Shown: positions 44,125 to 56,977 of the stretch, in pieces
Numbering within the stretch: position 1 is the stretch's first letter
Layout of the letters: each line of letters starts with the position of its first letter
Source of the DNA: Karalla daura
Taxonomy: Eukaryota; Chordata; Actinopteri; Chaetodontiformes; Leiognathidae
Assembly: GCA_029224185.1 (NCBI GenBank)
Contig: CM055211.1
Coordinates: 5,103,564 to 5,167,563 of the forward strand
DNA: 64,000 nt
Direction of reading: 5' to 3'
The notes under the pieces: model-generated
Told to the model about the DNA's origin: nothing
The model's input: the letters and a program-made list of their open reading frames with translations, nothing else
Database searches by the model: none
Translations under genes and position numbers: made by a program

Positions 44125-47100
44125 ATCTGTTGTGCTTCCTCTCCGATTTTAATGACATCTCGTCTGTGTTTTTCCTAAGCGAGAGTTTATATCCTGGATC
44201 CACCGGGGACACATTTTAAGTTCCTTTTTCCAAATACCGCGCATAATTCGAGGTATGAGCGAGGATGGGGAGTTCTGCCCGGCGCTATATCTTGAGCTGA
44301 AAAAGTATAACCATCATAACAAGTCTGTAAATTTAGGTCTCTTTTGGACAACAACAACTGAAAAAAAAAGCACAATAAAGTGCTGTTCCAACCGTGCACG
44401 AGGACTATTCTGTGTTGGAGAGAAATCAAACCACCTAAACCCAATGTTGTGAGATCACAACATCATTTTTAGCTCTCAGAAAAACAAACCTCTAAAAGTC
44501 TGAACGCTTTAATGCTAAATGGGCCTTAGTGTCCGTATTTGTAATGCCACTGGATACTGGGAAGTATATCTTTCAATTTTACAAGTCTGGACGTATCAAC
44601 AGTGAAGTTAAGCATCCCCAAAGATGTGTTTTTAGTGATTATCAGAATGTCTGGATCAGGTAAATACTGAGTTATTGTGGAATCGAAATCAGATGTTAAA
44701 CTGGTGCACCGATTGATTTGTTATCATTTTATTTTTTGACCGGACCAGCAGAACTTTAAAAAAATATAGTCGAATATAGTTTTTTCCTGGCAGCCCCTCC
44801 CGTGACGTTCTTCACGTGATTAAATGACAATGTGCTGGAACAATGAGGCACAGCATCGGCTGTAATGGCACCCAGCAGACCTCGCAGAGGTCGCCTCCCT
44901 CCTCCCTGGTATGTGTGAAGGCAATAAACCCAAACCGAGTGGAACTGTCAGTGGGAGCTGCCGGCCCCTGATTAACTGAGCCCGTGTTGGGTTAAGGCCT
45001 CTGCAGACCCCAGGTCCCAGAAAGCTGAACAAACATCCCCCCCGTGCACAGTGTAGCCTTCACGATGGCTTTATTGTGATAATTAACGGAATAAAACGGA
45101 GAGCAGAGACCCGGGGAACAGGTAGGATGTAGTCTCAGGTAAATGTGAGATTCGGGCCCGGGTTACGTAACCACAGCTGGGGCCCGAGGCGTCGAGGAGC
45201 GCTTGGGGAGCACATTCAGAGCGGAGGAATGTGAAGCTCGCAGCCAAACTCTCAGACACTTGAGAAATGGACGCCCGAAGCTTCACACGTCCACTTCATG
45301 TCCACCTCAGTCTCTGCTTCCTTATTTATCCCTGAAAAGCTCTCTCCACCTGCCGCCGTCCGTTTACCAAGCTTTGAACTCACCGCTGTCTCACCCCTTT
45401 TCCACCAACGCGGGTCCAGTGCTGGTTCTGAGCTGGGGTCACAAACCACCACTTCTAGATATCTGCATGATTACGAGATTGCTGTATATGTCTATGTCAT
45501 CATTTTCTGTCTTAGATAAAACAGTGGCGTCAGTTTCAGGTTTTAGAGCTCTGGTAGCTCTGCAGGACTCAAAATGTGGACTTTTCCTCATCCACCTGCT
45601 CCTTTTTTTGTCCCTATTAGCTTCTTTTTCTCAATGAGGAGAAAAAGGATGGCTGACTTGTTGTTTTCCTTGGTCTCGGTAACCCTGCCCCCACTTCTTT
45701 AGCATTGGTCTTTTCCATTAAATCATTAAAAATCTAGGTTATTGCAGTATTTTCAGAGCCTCTCCCTATTGTGCTGCTTTCTAGCGGCTGGGCTCTCTAT
45801 CGGCCGAGGGATCTTGCAGGAGGAGCCACTTCCCCGAAGAGTGGCGCCTTACGCAAGAGGCAGCCGCGGCTCGGATGGCGCTCGCTGTTGACCCTGGCAG
45901 AGCCATCCATCAGCCGGGACGCCAAGTCAAAGGGCAGACTGTCACCACCCGTGCCTACTTAAACCCCAGTCTGAGTGAGCACTTGGCTGCATGAACCTCC
46001 GACTCCCATTTAACCCCAAATATTGTTTCCCGCTTCGACTCATCCTCAGTGAACTTGGTTTTTCGAAGAAAATGTGTAAAACGCTCGTCTATACCCGGCA
46101 TTACAGTATTTCATATGGCAAATCAGGATAGTATTAGATAATTATGTTGAAAAAGTAGAGCAACTTTTATAAATAGAACCACAAAATGAGCACATTCTGG
46201 GGAGTTTCCTGAATGAACATGTAAGTTACGTCACAAACTGAAAGACGGCCTGAAAGCAGTCCAGACCTGCCGATAATCCAAGTCACGGTCCGGTTGAAAC
46301 GTGGAGCGAGGTGAATAGTTGACGGCCTCGACGATGTGCATGACTAAGAGGACTCAGACTCCATCTCCACGTCCGATCTATTCAGAACAGATCGTTTCCT
46401 GCACCAAACAAAGGCCGCAGTAAATCTCCGAGTGACGCAACGCGGTGCCGGTGTCGTCACCGAGCCAGTGACTGTGACATCCGAGGATGAAAAGCTCCCG
46501 GTTCTGTGGTCTGGGTCCATTAAATCACATCCCCTCTCTCTCTCTCTGCCTCTGCCGATACACACACAAACCCCGCTAACCCCGGGGCAACGAAACAATG
46601 AGAGCCGTTAAACAGGCACCCCGCGGTTATCCTAGTAGATCATTACTTTAATGACGTTGGTTTTCGGCTTGGGAAATGTCACTCTGGTATAAAACCGGCC
46701 TTTTTTTTTTGTTTTGTGTGTGACTCAAAGCCCCGACCTGGCATGCATGGTCTCCTAACCGCGTCATAGGTTGCGCCCCGAGCGCCCTACCAGTGAAAAT
46801 CCGCCGGGGCGCTCGTACGAGACCGGTTCCCGGATTCGTCGAGGGCGACCGCTTCCTGTGGATGCGCGCCGGGGTGGGTGCGTAACGCGAGGAGTGAGGC
46901 GCGCGTGTCGGGCTGGCATATGAAGTCACTAAGCTGCGTGTTGCGTGCCCGGTCCCCGCTGCGACTCCCGGCTGTTTATGAGACCATTTCCCAGGGAAAG
47001 TCGGAATACTAATGGAGTCACCTAACCGCTCGTAGCCTTTCAAGACAAACAGAGCAGCAGATGGAGAGATAAAGAGGAGAGAGAGAGAGAGTTTTATAGA

Positions 47101-47635
47101 GGATACTTTGAGATTTCTTGAAGTAATTAAGTGCTGCAGCTACCATCGAGGCCATATTTTTACGGCGCTGGGAGAGAGTTTATGGGGAAGAAAACCTGAC
47201 TTTTCATGACTGATTTAGAGAGTGTCTTACAGGGAATAAAAACTAAACTAAAAAAAAAAAACCTCATGATCTCAGTCACCGTTTCCCCTTTCAGGCCAAA
47301 ACAAAAGCAAAATAATGCCCCGAAAAAGTCAAATCTGGTCTCCATTGACAAGAAACAGAGGAGAGGGGGAAATCCCTCCAAAAATGACTAATCCGCTCAA
47401 CTTCCCCTATGACATATTCCTGAGTAATTATGTCACAATCGTGGGCGGCTGAACGTTGCATGAGGTCGGGCCTGGCATCCCGACCGCAACTTCCCCCTTT
47501 CTGTGACGCCTCCTCGGACGTCAGCGCACCTGCGCCGCCGCCCAGCGTTTTCCAGGGAAAGCGGGAAAGGAGCGGGAAGGAGTGGCTCGCCGACCGCGGC
47601 TAGCTCGTCAAAAAGGTGGGAGGGTGGGTGGAGGT

Positions 47636-47655
47636 GGGGGGGGGGGGGGGGGGGG
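47636..47655. repeat. G20 homopolymer
   Basis: Twenty Gs after GGGAGGGTGGGTGG. Together these form a strong G-quadruplex-prone stretch. Confidence 0.95.
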
Positions 47656-49013
47656 TGCAAAAGGAAGGAAAGCAGCGAGAGGGCTGAGTAATCCTGGGCC
47701 CGCACGGCGTGATTCAACTCCCCGGGGCGGCGGCAGAGGGCAGAGCGACCCTTCCAGGCATTGTTTCCACACGCTTCCGGTTCCGGATGTGCCGGGGAAC
47801 ACCCTCCCGGTGGCCGCGAACGCTGCCAGTCGTGCAACGTTGTGCCAGTGAAGGAAAGAGAGATTCAGTCATTCATTCAGAGTGCAAGATATACGATGTT
47901 TTAAGCAAAGCAAAGCGCTTTTCTGTGCAGGAGAGCAGAGGGAACTCACACGGAAAGGCACTCACCTCTGTGCATGTCCGAGAAGGTGAAACCCTTTGCC
48001 TCGTTAGCCCCCCTCGTTAGGGGGCACTAAAAGCAAGGCGGAATGTAACAGTAATGTTAAGCAGATTCATTGCATGCTGTGCAGACTTGACGTGCAACAT
48101 TAAAAATCAGACAATCATGCAGGTATTTTGCATGAATAAACTCTCCTTTCCACTTCTGGCTCCACGTTTGGCGGCTTTCTGTACGTACATCTAAGCCATT
48201 CGTAGACGCAACCACTTGTGCCTTTAATTTTCCCTAAACCTGAGGTCAGACTTAGACAAAGATCAATAATCAGGGGCTGTTGTTGGACCTGGGAGCTCTC
48301 CAGCTCCTCCAGCGTTCCCAGTGTTGACTCAGACTCTTCAGACTTCAGTTCGGACGGGGGATATTTTTCAATGCAGCCGGGTTCCCATCACTTTCGCCTC
48401 GTTTGAAACCTCAACAAGTTATTGTCACACGGTTAGTAAGCCGAGCGCTTCCTGAAATCATCTTAAATGTCTCAACATTTCCAGAAAACGCTGAGGAAGT
48501 GCGGCTCGGCCTTGAATCGCTCCGTATATGGAGCCCGTATTAGCCCCTGCGGCTGTTATTACCGTGACTGACAGACAAATTGACTCGTACCTTTTGGATC
48601 GGGCACCTCGGGTGCAAAAAAGGAAAGAGAAAAAAGAGAGAAACCTCACCAGAGCCAACATTTTTTGACACGAGAACGGTGCCGGGAATGGCGTTGGGGG
48701 GGAGAAGGAGAGAAAAATCAATAGAACGAGCTCCCCTCACTCACGTTTTTCTGCACAGACGGAGGAATGTGGCGTTTCTGGACTGGAGGTGGATGTTGGC
48801 AGGGAAACTCTCGCGCCGCTCCAACAGACAATCCTCCAAAGTCGGGAATTAAACACAAGGAGGCAGCAGGTATAATGTACGTTGGACGGCGGGGGCGAAA
48901 GCGATCCGCGCCCAAGCGCCCTAAACGCCGTCTCGTCGTTTGGATTAGGGGCCTCGGCGACTCCATTGTTGCCAGGCTCTGTGTTATCTTAATTGGTGCG
49001 GTAACAGTAGCCG

Positions 49014-49026
49014 CCCCCCCCCCCCC
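49014..49026. repeat. C13 homopolymer
   Basis: Thirteen Cs. Confidence 0.9.
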
Positions 49027-49178
49027 TCACTCCCTCCCCCTCCTTTAAATCAGTGTCAGAAACAATGTGGCCGCTCCACTCTGACTGCATTCCTTCAATT
49101 AGCGGCTGGACTTGTGTGTCAGATTCGTCCGGGTTATTCTTCCATTACGGCCTCTCCAGAACTTTCCATTACAATCCA

Positions 49179-49281
49179 AAAAGAGAGAGAGGGAGAGGGA
49201 GAGGTGGAGGTGGAGGGGGAGAATGTGCAGACTCAGCATTAAGAGAGGTAAAGGAGAGGGAGAGAAAGAGAGGGAGAGGGG
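49179..49281. repeat. purine-rich (GA/GGA)n tract
   Basis: GA, GGGA and GGTGGA units over about 100 bases with a short mixed break at 49,226-49,240. Confidence 0.85.
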
Positions 49282-49408
49282 TTGCACCTTTGCTAAAGAT
49301 CTATCTCCTTTTTTTTCTTTTTTTTTTCTTTCCTCCTTTGACAAAGCACACATTGCACAGCACATATGGGAGGCCCCCTGACAGGAATATGAGTTTAAAG
49401 AGTGGGTT

Positions 49409-49452
<44 letters not shown>
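49409..49452. repeat. (GT)22 microsatellite
   Basis: Perfect GT run of 44 bases, the longest perfect dinucleotide run noted. Confidence 0.95.
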
Positions 49453-49454
<2 letters not shown>

Positions 49455-50180
49455 GTGTGGGGGGGTGAAAAGAAAAAGCTGATGCACGGACTTGCAGGAA
49501 CAAGGACTCCTCTGTGTAGCCCGTTCATTCATGGCAGGTAGCTCTGTCTTCAGCCAAACATCAAGCAGGAGTGGGGGTGGGCATCATCCTGACATGGAAA
49601 CCCACCCCTGCCCTCTCACCCATTTGTCCCAATTCCTACTGTACGCCTCCTCTGCCTCCACAGCTGTACATCCAGACTTAATTTCTTTTTACAGAAGCGG
49701 AAAATATTTACTAAGGCCTTTAACGACGCTGCCGGAATCGGGTTTGCGAGGAAAAGTAGCACAAAAGGAATTCCTTAGAAACGTATGGATGGAAAGAAAG
49801 AGAGAGGAGAGGAGAGCAGGGTTCAGTATGGCATGAAACCGTGTTCAACAATGTAATATCATCACTTTGAGTATGTGCAATTGATCACACCTGGGAGATA
49901 TTAGAAAACCTTGACAAGTGCTTGAATTTAACTTTCGGAGGGGGTGCATGAACCCGGGAGAGGAGGGGAGAGAAAGGACGAGCTCCTGATGAGATCTGGA
50001 TCCGGGCTGGGATGAGGGAGCAGGACGGCAAACAAAACCGAAACAGGAGGAGGAGAGAGAGAGAGAGAGAGATGGCCAAAGGGGATGAAAGAGAGGAGAG
50101 TCAGGCATGAGCGGCTGGGATCCAAACAGAGCCGAGGACACGGCAGCTTGTGGCCAAAGAGGAGTTGAGTTATGGGGCAG

Positions 50181-50223
50181 ATGAATGGATGGATGGATGG
50201 ATGCATGGATGGATGGATGGATG
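50181..50223. repeat. (GGAT)n tetranucleotide repeat
   Basis: GGAT units with one GCAT interruption. The SINE-like family here often ends in such GGAT tails, but no body was seen next to it. Confidence 0.95.
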
Positions 50224-50896
50224 CTTTTCTCTCAGCTTCTTGTATAAGGGACAAAGCAGTGGGGCCTGCATTTTCTCAGACTAACCCCTGTGTGTTAGAC
50301 GGTCTGGGAGTGAGAATGATCTGATTATTACTAATCTGTAAAAGCACAATCACACCACTTCCACCGACTGTGGAGGAAAGTGCAGAAAATTCCTCAACTT
50401 TTGCAACTTTTTCCTGAGCCACCTTCCTGAGCCACAGCACGCTGTCATCATTCAACCAAAACAAAGTCAGAGGTGATTTCTTCTTCTCTGGTGCGGGTCG
50501 AGCCGCACAGTTGGGAACACGGCTATGACGGCAAACAGCTGTTTGTAGGGAAAAGGTCAAGAGGTCGCAGACAGGTGAGCGCCTGCACGGAGCCGGATCA
50601 AAGCGAGCGAGCAGAGTACAGCTCGTTCTCGTCCCAGACACAACCGCGTCTTTCTCTCTTTGTCCCCGGCACGGAGGGTTTTGATCTTCTGAACACAACC
50701 CCCCCCACCACTCACCCGTTTTAGGCTCCTCTGCATGAATGGCCTGGACTTTGAAGCGGGCGAGACAAAAAAAAAACAAAAATGGGGGGACAAATTTGTA
50801 TTCCCTCGTGTCCGGAGACAAACAAAGAGCGCCTCTGTTTACTATACGCTGTCAATCAGTGGAGCGAGAGGGGACATGTAGCTGCTAATTAGCAAG

Positions 50897-50947
50897 GGGG
50901 GGTGGATGGTGGATGGTGGAGGGTGGAGGGTGGAGGGTGGGGGGGGT
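50897..50947. repeat. (GGTGGA)n G-rich repeat
   Basis: GGATGGT and GGAGGGT units ending in G7. Confidence 0.9.
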
Positions 50948-51524
50948 GCGTGTTGTGATTCCGACTCCTCTCCAGCAGCCCTGTGGAGACTTTCCGCTCT
51001 AAATACCCAAGGATTGCATCCACATGGAGAGTCCTTTTTCTTTTTTTCTTTCTTTTGCGAGCCTGCTCAGAACTTAAATAGCACCTGGATCCTCTTTGGC
51101 GTGTCTCACGTGCCTGCGTGTGCGTGCGTGTGTATACATTCATACGTGACGTCCTCGCCCATACATCACGTTTATAGATCAGGAAATCGGCCTCGTCTGC
51201 GGTGGCCGGGTCTGTTTACTTTAGCTGTGTGCGGGGAGCGATCGCCGCTCCCTGCACAGCCTCACTCCCGCATTCCTCCGCGTCACCTGCTCGACTCCGG
51301 GCGACGTCCCCAAAAAGTCCCGGAACCGAACTCGATAGAGCACGCGGAAACGATCGGAGCCATCATTGCCGCATTCCTGCCCCCCCCCTCCCAAAAAGTC
51401 CCCAGAAGTGACGCTACACATTTGCCCGTGATGCACTCATAAAATCTGTTATTTTCTGGCAGCGTGTTTTTTTTGTTTTGCCGATGCTGAATCGTAAGAA
51501 TCCAGCGTGAAACGGGACTCTGCG

Positions 51525-51569
51525 TCTCTCTCTCTCTCTCGCTCGCCCTCTCGCTCTCTCTCTCTCTCT
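51525..51569. repeat. (TC)n polypyrimidine tract
   Basis: TC run with CGCTCGCCC interruptions. Confidence 0.9.
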
Positions 51570-51828
51570 GCAGGCTCAGGGATCAGCCCGAGGAATATGG
51601 GTCACTGTTCCCCCTGCGAGCCGTAAAACTCCCAAAGATTAAAGCAGATCCCGTCCCTAAATTAACGATAGGGCGCCGCCGCCTCACCTCTGCGTGACCC
51701 GTCGCTTCTTCTCTGTCCGATCGAGACGTCCCGCTGGTCATCCGAGCGCTGGAGTGTGTCTCGAAAATGTGGTTGCAATTATCCGCAAATGATCGTTTTG
51801 GTTTTTTTTTCTCTTTTCTTTTCTTTCT

Positions 51829-51841
51829 CCCCCCCCCCCCC
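51829..51841. repeat. C13 within a T/C-rich tract
   Basis: The surrounding 51,800-51,855 is almost pure pyrimidine. Confidence 0.9.
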
Positions 51842-53589
51842 TTTTCTTTTTTCTCGAGGCAGGCAGGAATCTGTGGAACGTGTTGGCTTTCCGCAGGCCT
51901 CAGGTGGACGCGCTCCACACGTTCGCCATCTCTCTCGCTTTTAATGACGCCCAGTTGTGTTCAGGGTCGCTCGTGAAAGCGCAGCTTCATTTAGGCGCTG
52001 CAAAAACGCCGATATAGAGACAATATCTGGGGAGGTTTCCAGCTCACGTTGAAACCGTCTCTCAGCTCCAGAGATATTACGCTCTTCTCACCTCTGACCT
52101 CCCCCCAGACGTCGAGACAAACGAGCATCTCCATGAAGCTGTAAAATATCACAAAAACACTCTAAGAAGTAAATAGTTTCCGTCTGTGTGGTAGATAAAT
52201 TATGGATGGAGGTGCCTGGAGGTCGGGCACCTCCAAAAAAAAAGAAAAAGTAGGACAAACACAGTGAGTCATGGCTGCAGGAGCCATTCCTCATTACGCT
52301 ACGGTTTTCATCAAAGTGGGTATCGGGCTACGTCGTAGGAGTGGAAGCGCTGCACGTTTGGAACGTGCCAGACTGCTGGGAGAAGACTTTCTCGACAACT
52401 GTTTACTATTTGCGGTTGGGGACCAGATCCTCCATTTCCTCCAAAACAGAAAAATCAAGTTTGCTGGGAATGTGCCGACATGCATAAATCGTAAAATAAC
52501 AAATCAACTCCTGTAAGGAGGGAAAAACAAAAAATTGCATATTTCAGTCATTCCGCTTCATGGGAAAACTGTTTTGCTCGACAGAAATGAAAGAAACCGC
52601 AGAAAGACCACTTCAAGAGAAAACAACTGTGACAAGTTAAATGAATTAAGAGGAGTTTTTGTGCAAATCAATCAAGCTGCTGCGGATTTACATCCTTGCA
52701 TCTCATGCATGGATGGAGATATGGGGGGGGGGTTCGTTTTTAGAAACCCAGATCTTCCAAGTCCCAAGGTGGGATCAGACCGGGTTTTTATCCCGACAGG
52801 AGTCCCAGACAGGTTTAAGACAGGATCGCGACAGGTCTCCCTGATCGCTGGGAGCAGGCTGGGACAGGATTTCCTCTTGATTGTCAACATATTTAAGCAT
52901 CTGTGCTGCAGTCCTGGCTCAGACCCTGCGTTGTATACCTCCTCTGTTATTCCAAATTGACTGCACGAGCTCGTTAAATATGTATCCCGGTCTTGTTTTG
53001 CAACACGGCGGATGATTCTACACAAATCCCCTTTCCAGGGTTTTATTCAGGCCGCGGAGCCCAGCTGCATGACATGTTTCAACTAAACGCAGAATCAATA
53101 AAATCTTAAGACCACGTGAAATATGTTGCACATGCCGTCTCCTGAGGCGGTGCCAGAATTACATGTATGCTTTCAATATGTCGCTTTTTTCTCCTTTTCT
53201 TTTTCTTTTTTTTCCAAACCGACCGTTCTTCTTCTTCCTCTCCTTCTTCTTCCTAATATAGGCGTAAATATACCGGGGATTGTTTTCGTGCGGGAATTGG
53301 CAAAGGCCACATGTTGAAGCGTGTTTTACGCGAGTGATTTAAACTGTTGTGAGTCCTATAAATAACATGAAAAAGGGCCGAAAGTCGAGAGTTTAGAGCT
53401 CGGGGCCCGCTGGGATCGTTTATAACTCGCTCTGCTAATCCCAGCAGACTTCAGCCGGCCGTCAAACGCCATCATTAGCGCTTTTTTACGCCGCAATTAA
53501 GCCCGTAGTAAGTAAACAATAACTTTGTTTGTTGCGTCTGAACGGTAAGGGAAAAACAAAAGGGGCCCGGAGGTCGCAATGGGCGGACT

Positions 53590-53641
53590 GGGTGGACTGG
53601 GGGGTGGGGTGAGGTGTGGTGGGGGGGTGGGGGGGTGGGGT
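53590..53641. repeat. G-rich (GGGGTG)n tract
   Basis: Repeated G4-G7 runs separated by single T or A. Confidence 0.9.
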
Positions 53642-53790
53642 TCATCACTGCTGAGCTGGTGAGTTTTGGCGTAAAAGTCAAAGGAAGGACGGGCTGCGCA
53701 GACACGTGCACGTCTCCCGGTCCAAGCCCGCATCTCAGCTGTAAGGAGGGCTGGAGGCCCCTTATCTAAACAGAGATGGAGGGAGTGGAG

Positions 53791-53822
53791 AAGGGGGGGT
53801 GGAGGGGTGGAGGGGTGGAGGC
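53791..53822. repeat. (GGGGTGGA)n tract
   Basis: Three GGGGTGGA units after G7. Confidence 0.85.
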
Positions 53823-53929
53823 GAGGTGTCAAGGACCAGGGGAAGTATTCCATCCTGTCGCGACACGCTAACCTCGAAAAGTCACGCGTGACACATGCGA
53901 ACCGGAGAGACGGGATGATGTGGAGCAAG

Positions 53930-54032
53930 GAGGAGATGATAGAGATGGAGTGGGGGGTGGAGGGGGGGTGGGTGGGGGGGGTAGAAGAAAGAGAGAAAGG
54001 GAAGGAGGGGGGGAAGAGGAGGAGGGAGACAG
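53930..54032. repeat. purine-rich G/GA tract
   Basis: G-run-rich purine sequence with few pyrimidines. Confidence 0.8.
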
Positions 54033-54086
54033 ATGAAGTGCTGGGGATGATGCAGCGGTGCTGGTATTCTCTGACACCATACCTCC

Positions 54087-54122
54087 CTCCTCCTCCTCCT
54101 CCTCCTCCTCCTCCTCCTCCTC
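54087..54122. repeat. (CCT)n trinucleotide repeat
   Basis: About eleven CCT units. Confidence 0.95.
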
Positions 54123-54802
54123 GCACGTGCTGCACCAGATACATGGTTCTCATCAGAAGGTGGAAAACTGCCTCCTGCCATCGCCTTCATACCCCAGGGC
54201 CTGATCCCCCCCACCCGACATTATAAAAAAAAGAAACAAAAGAAAAAAAAAGGAGAAACACAAAAGCCGTCGTCTCCAACGTTTGTTTACGGGGTTAGAA
54301 ACCGTAATTTTTTCAATAAAACATCTGCGTCTAAATCAACATGAGGATGCTAATTTGCAGCCCTGGCGCGGGCCGGCGGACCGAGACGCGACGAAGCGAA
54401 ACGGCCGTCACTTTTTCCACCCTCGTGAAGTCGACGGATCTTTACGAGCGTTTCGCTGCTTTTCGCTGTCATTTCGGTCGATTTTTTTCACCTTTGTTTA
54501 CTCCCCACTTTGCCCCCCCCCCCACGGTATAAAAAACTGCAACACGTCTTTCAAAGACTTTCACACCAGGCGGAATTACTCACCCGGGCGCGATTGCAAT
54601 ACAAAGAGTAATAAAGTGTGCAATTTTTAAGGCGGGGGGGGGGGTTTCAAGGTGTCGGGGGATTGCTATTGAAGAGATGGCGCTGAGAAATGCCCCTCGC
54701 TCCGAACTTCATCCAACAGTTATTCAATCATTCGCCATTTTCCACTTTCAGGGAGCTAATGAGGACCAGGTTCACGAAACAAAGTGTGTCTAAGGGGGGA
54801 GC

Positions 54803-54815
54803 GGGGGGGGGGGGG
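54803..54815. repeat. G13 homopolymer
   Basis: Thirteen Gs. Confidence 0.9.
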
Positions 54816-54989
54816 TGAAGAGAGGAAGAGGAGAGACAGATAAGTGATGTGCAGTAGCAGCAGAAGCTACGTCCGAGTGGAGGCATGGCGGCCTAGGTGC
54901 AGCTGAAGCAAAGCCCCAGTCTGCTGTAGGCCTGGGAGCCACTTCAAAGCCCGGCAAAGTCTTAAAAACCCCCGAACGGGGAAGAGGAG

Positions 54990-55130
54990 AGTTAATTGAG
55001 AGTATATCATTTCCAGATGGCCCACAAAAATCGGTGCGAGATGATTAAACTGCTAAGAAGCAATGGAAATCCCTGGCAATTAGGCGAGATAGCTGCCATA
55101 TGCAGCCAGGGCTTCAGACTCCACAAACAG
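54990..55130. promoter_or_regulatory. candidate conserved non-coding element
   Basis: Complex sequence with GTTAATTGAGAG, GAGATGATTAAACTGC, AAGCAATGGAAATCC, CTGGCAATTAGGCG and GCCATATGCAG (E-box-like CATATG). It has the strongest enhancer-like texture in the window by eye. No recognisable peptide in any frame. Confidence 0.3.
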
Positions 55131-55199
55131 GCTCGGAGGAGCTCGCGCTCCCACCTGATGGATCCTCCTTATGGATGTGCATATGGCCACCTTTCCTCC

Positions 55200-55222
55200 C
55201 ACACACACACACACACACACAC
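55200..55222. repeat. (CA)11 microsatellite
   Basis: Perfect CA run just upstream of the AGTTC repeat. Confidence 0.95.
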
Positions 55223-55228
55223 GATGAG

Positions 55229-55430
55229 ACAGTTCAGTTCAGTTCAGTTTTATTAGTCGTATGTAGGTTAACGCAGGGTCGACGGGGCAATGAAACGTGC
55301 CGGACGAGAAAAACAGGCCCGTTCCTCAGCCAGAGCTCTGGATGCAATAACAGCCGCAAGCCGATAAATAAAGATAAAAAAACACAGAAAATCACAATGC
55401 AAGGTCAGAAGACGCGAAGGATCTAAATGG
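55229..55430 (-). repeat. probable retroelement 3' end with pentanucleotide tail
   Basis: AGTTC repeated four times (55231-55249), then TTTTATTAGTCGTATGTAGG, GGGCAATGAAACGTGCC and CAGGCCCGTTCCTCAGCC. The pentamer run beside TTTTATT resembles the tail of a fish non-LTR element read on the minus strand, and the following words are ones I associate with a dispersed fish repeat. The far end is not defined. Confidence 0.4.
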
Positions 55431-56946
55431 AGGGTTGTGAAATTTTACGATGAGCATCCTTAAAAGGGATTTCTGGAAACAGAGGGGATGCAGATGTGGA
55501 ATATTTAGGTTAATGAGTGAAGAAGTGTGACGGCCTGGCGGGATTGAACAGTCTTTTACGGATCAATGCAAAACATCATTCACGTGTTTTCATGAGTGTA
55601 TGACACAATCGTCATGTTTTTGTTGCCATAGAGTGAGATTTCGCAGCTACGGTAGCCCAGGTTGGACAAACCTAGCTTTTCACCTCATAGTGAAATTCTC
55701 CATTCATTAGGTTGCGTTCTGCAACCTCGCAGGCAGGGGGCAGTGAACCCTGAACGTCTTGACTTTCTTGCGCAAACACTTCCTGGTACAAACGATAGGT
55801 AAATATTATTGTGCCAGGACTGAAATGATTTGACCCGGTTCTTCTCCAGGGACATATCATGACAGGCAGCCACTCACCGCTGCTCTCACGGTCTAGCATC
55901 GGATGTGATTTACACGGATATTTCGGCGTTTTGGAGCCGGGAGCTGCAGGTCTCACTCCGTCACATCCACCTTTTCTGGAGGAGATGACGGTCATGGAAA
56001 AATATTCCCCTCTTCCGAAAGAGAAAAAGAAAAAGTAATTTCCTGTAATCGTGGTGGCTTTACTGTACTCGGTTAATCTGCAAAGAAAGGGAGGTTATTT
56101 GTGTTTGTCTAATTTGATTAACTGGAAAATCTCCCGAGGATTGTTTCTCTATTCCACCCGTGGCACAGAGACGAACTGTGTGTTACGAAGTCAGAAAAAA
56201 AGGCATCGGTTTTTGTGATTTCTACCAGATATTGATTGATTTTTAATTACCGTCACGCTCGACAAAGAGAGAGGAGGACGCTGCGTTTTGTTGTCTTCAG
56301 ACGGGCTCCGGGCTTCTTTGTCTCTGAGACAAATAAAACCACAAACATGACAAACTTTTTTTGAAGACCTAATTCTCCCTTTTTTTTCCCAACCCGACAT
56401 GAGAAACGAAACACCCCCGGAGACATCACAAATCCATGACTCTCGACACATTCCAGCGGTGATTTCTTGATGAAACTGAAGAATGAGAAGATTTCGTGAT
56501 GCTGTGGTGTGTCGTCTGGAGAGGAAGCGGATGCAAACGTTATCGGTGATAGACAAGAGGATGAATGTGGCTCTCATTTCGAGACGTGTATTTCACGCAT
56601 TTTCCCAACATGCAAGGTCAAGTCAACATGTGGCAAGCAGGAGGGAAAAACTTTGTCTCCAGTCGTTTCCGTAATTGACCTCCGTTGCAGCGATTTTTGT
56701 CCGGTGCAAGGATGTCAGCCGTGGAAAATGAAACGTGCGGAAACAAACACGTCCGACGAATCGGATCGGCGCTGAGAATCAACCGATTTCTCGGTGGAAC
56801 GGATGCAGAGTGAGAACCAGGTCGCCTCGATTGACTTTGCTGCTGCAGCTGTGGAGGAGAGCCCAACAAACACCAGCCCGTCACAGCTGGGAGGAAGGGG
56901 GGGGGCAACTTTGTTGACAAACTAACCCCCCCCCCCCCCCCTCCTC

Positions 56947-56977
<31 letters not shown>

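Larger units (their letters stand above)
39012..45760. other. non-coding sequence with CTC, C27 and CA tracts
   Basis: No recognised gene. The longest open frame of the window (42696-43376, 226 codons) lies here, but it overlaps other long open frames on both strands, contains runs of Gly and Pro from simple repeats, and resembles nothing known. The 41.0-42.2 kb and 43.0-43.7 kb parts are GC-rich with CpG present, but no transcription start can be defined. Confidence 0.5.
45760..54980. other. non-coding sequence with G-rich, GT, GGAT and CCT tracts
   Basis: No recognised gene. A stretch at 45,772-46,010 is open in two overlapping forward frames without repeat character but matches nothing known to me. 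The 46.7-47.0 and 47.4-47.85 kb parts are GC- and CpG-rich. The 53.5-54.2 kb part is dominated by G-rich and CCT repeats, which create the 218-codon reverse frame at 53497-54153. Confidence 0.5.

Noticed and set aside
53497..54153. 218-codon reverse frame
   Set aside because: Composed largely of Pro, Ser and Gly runs from the G-rich and CCT repeats.
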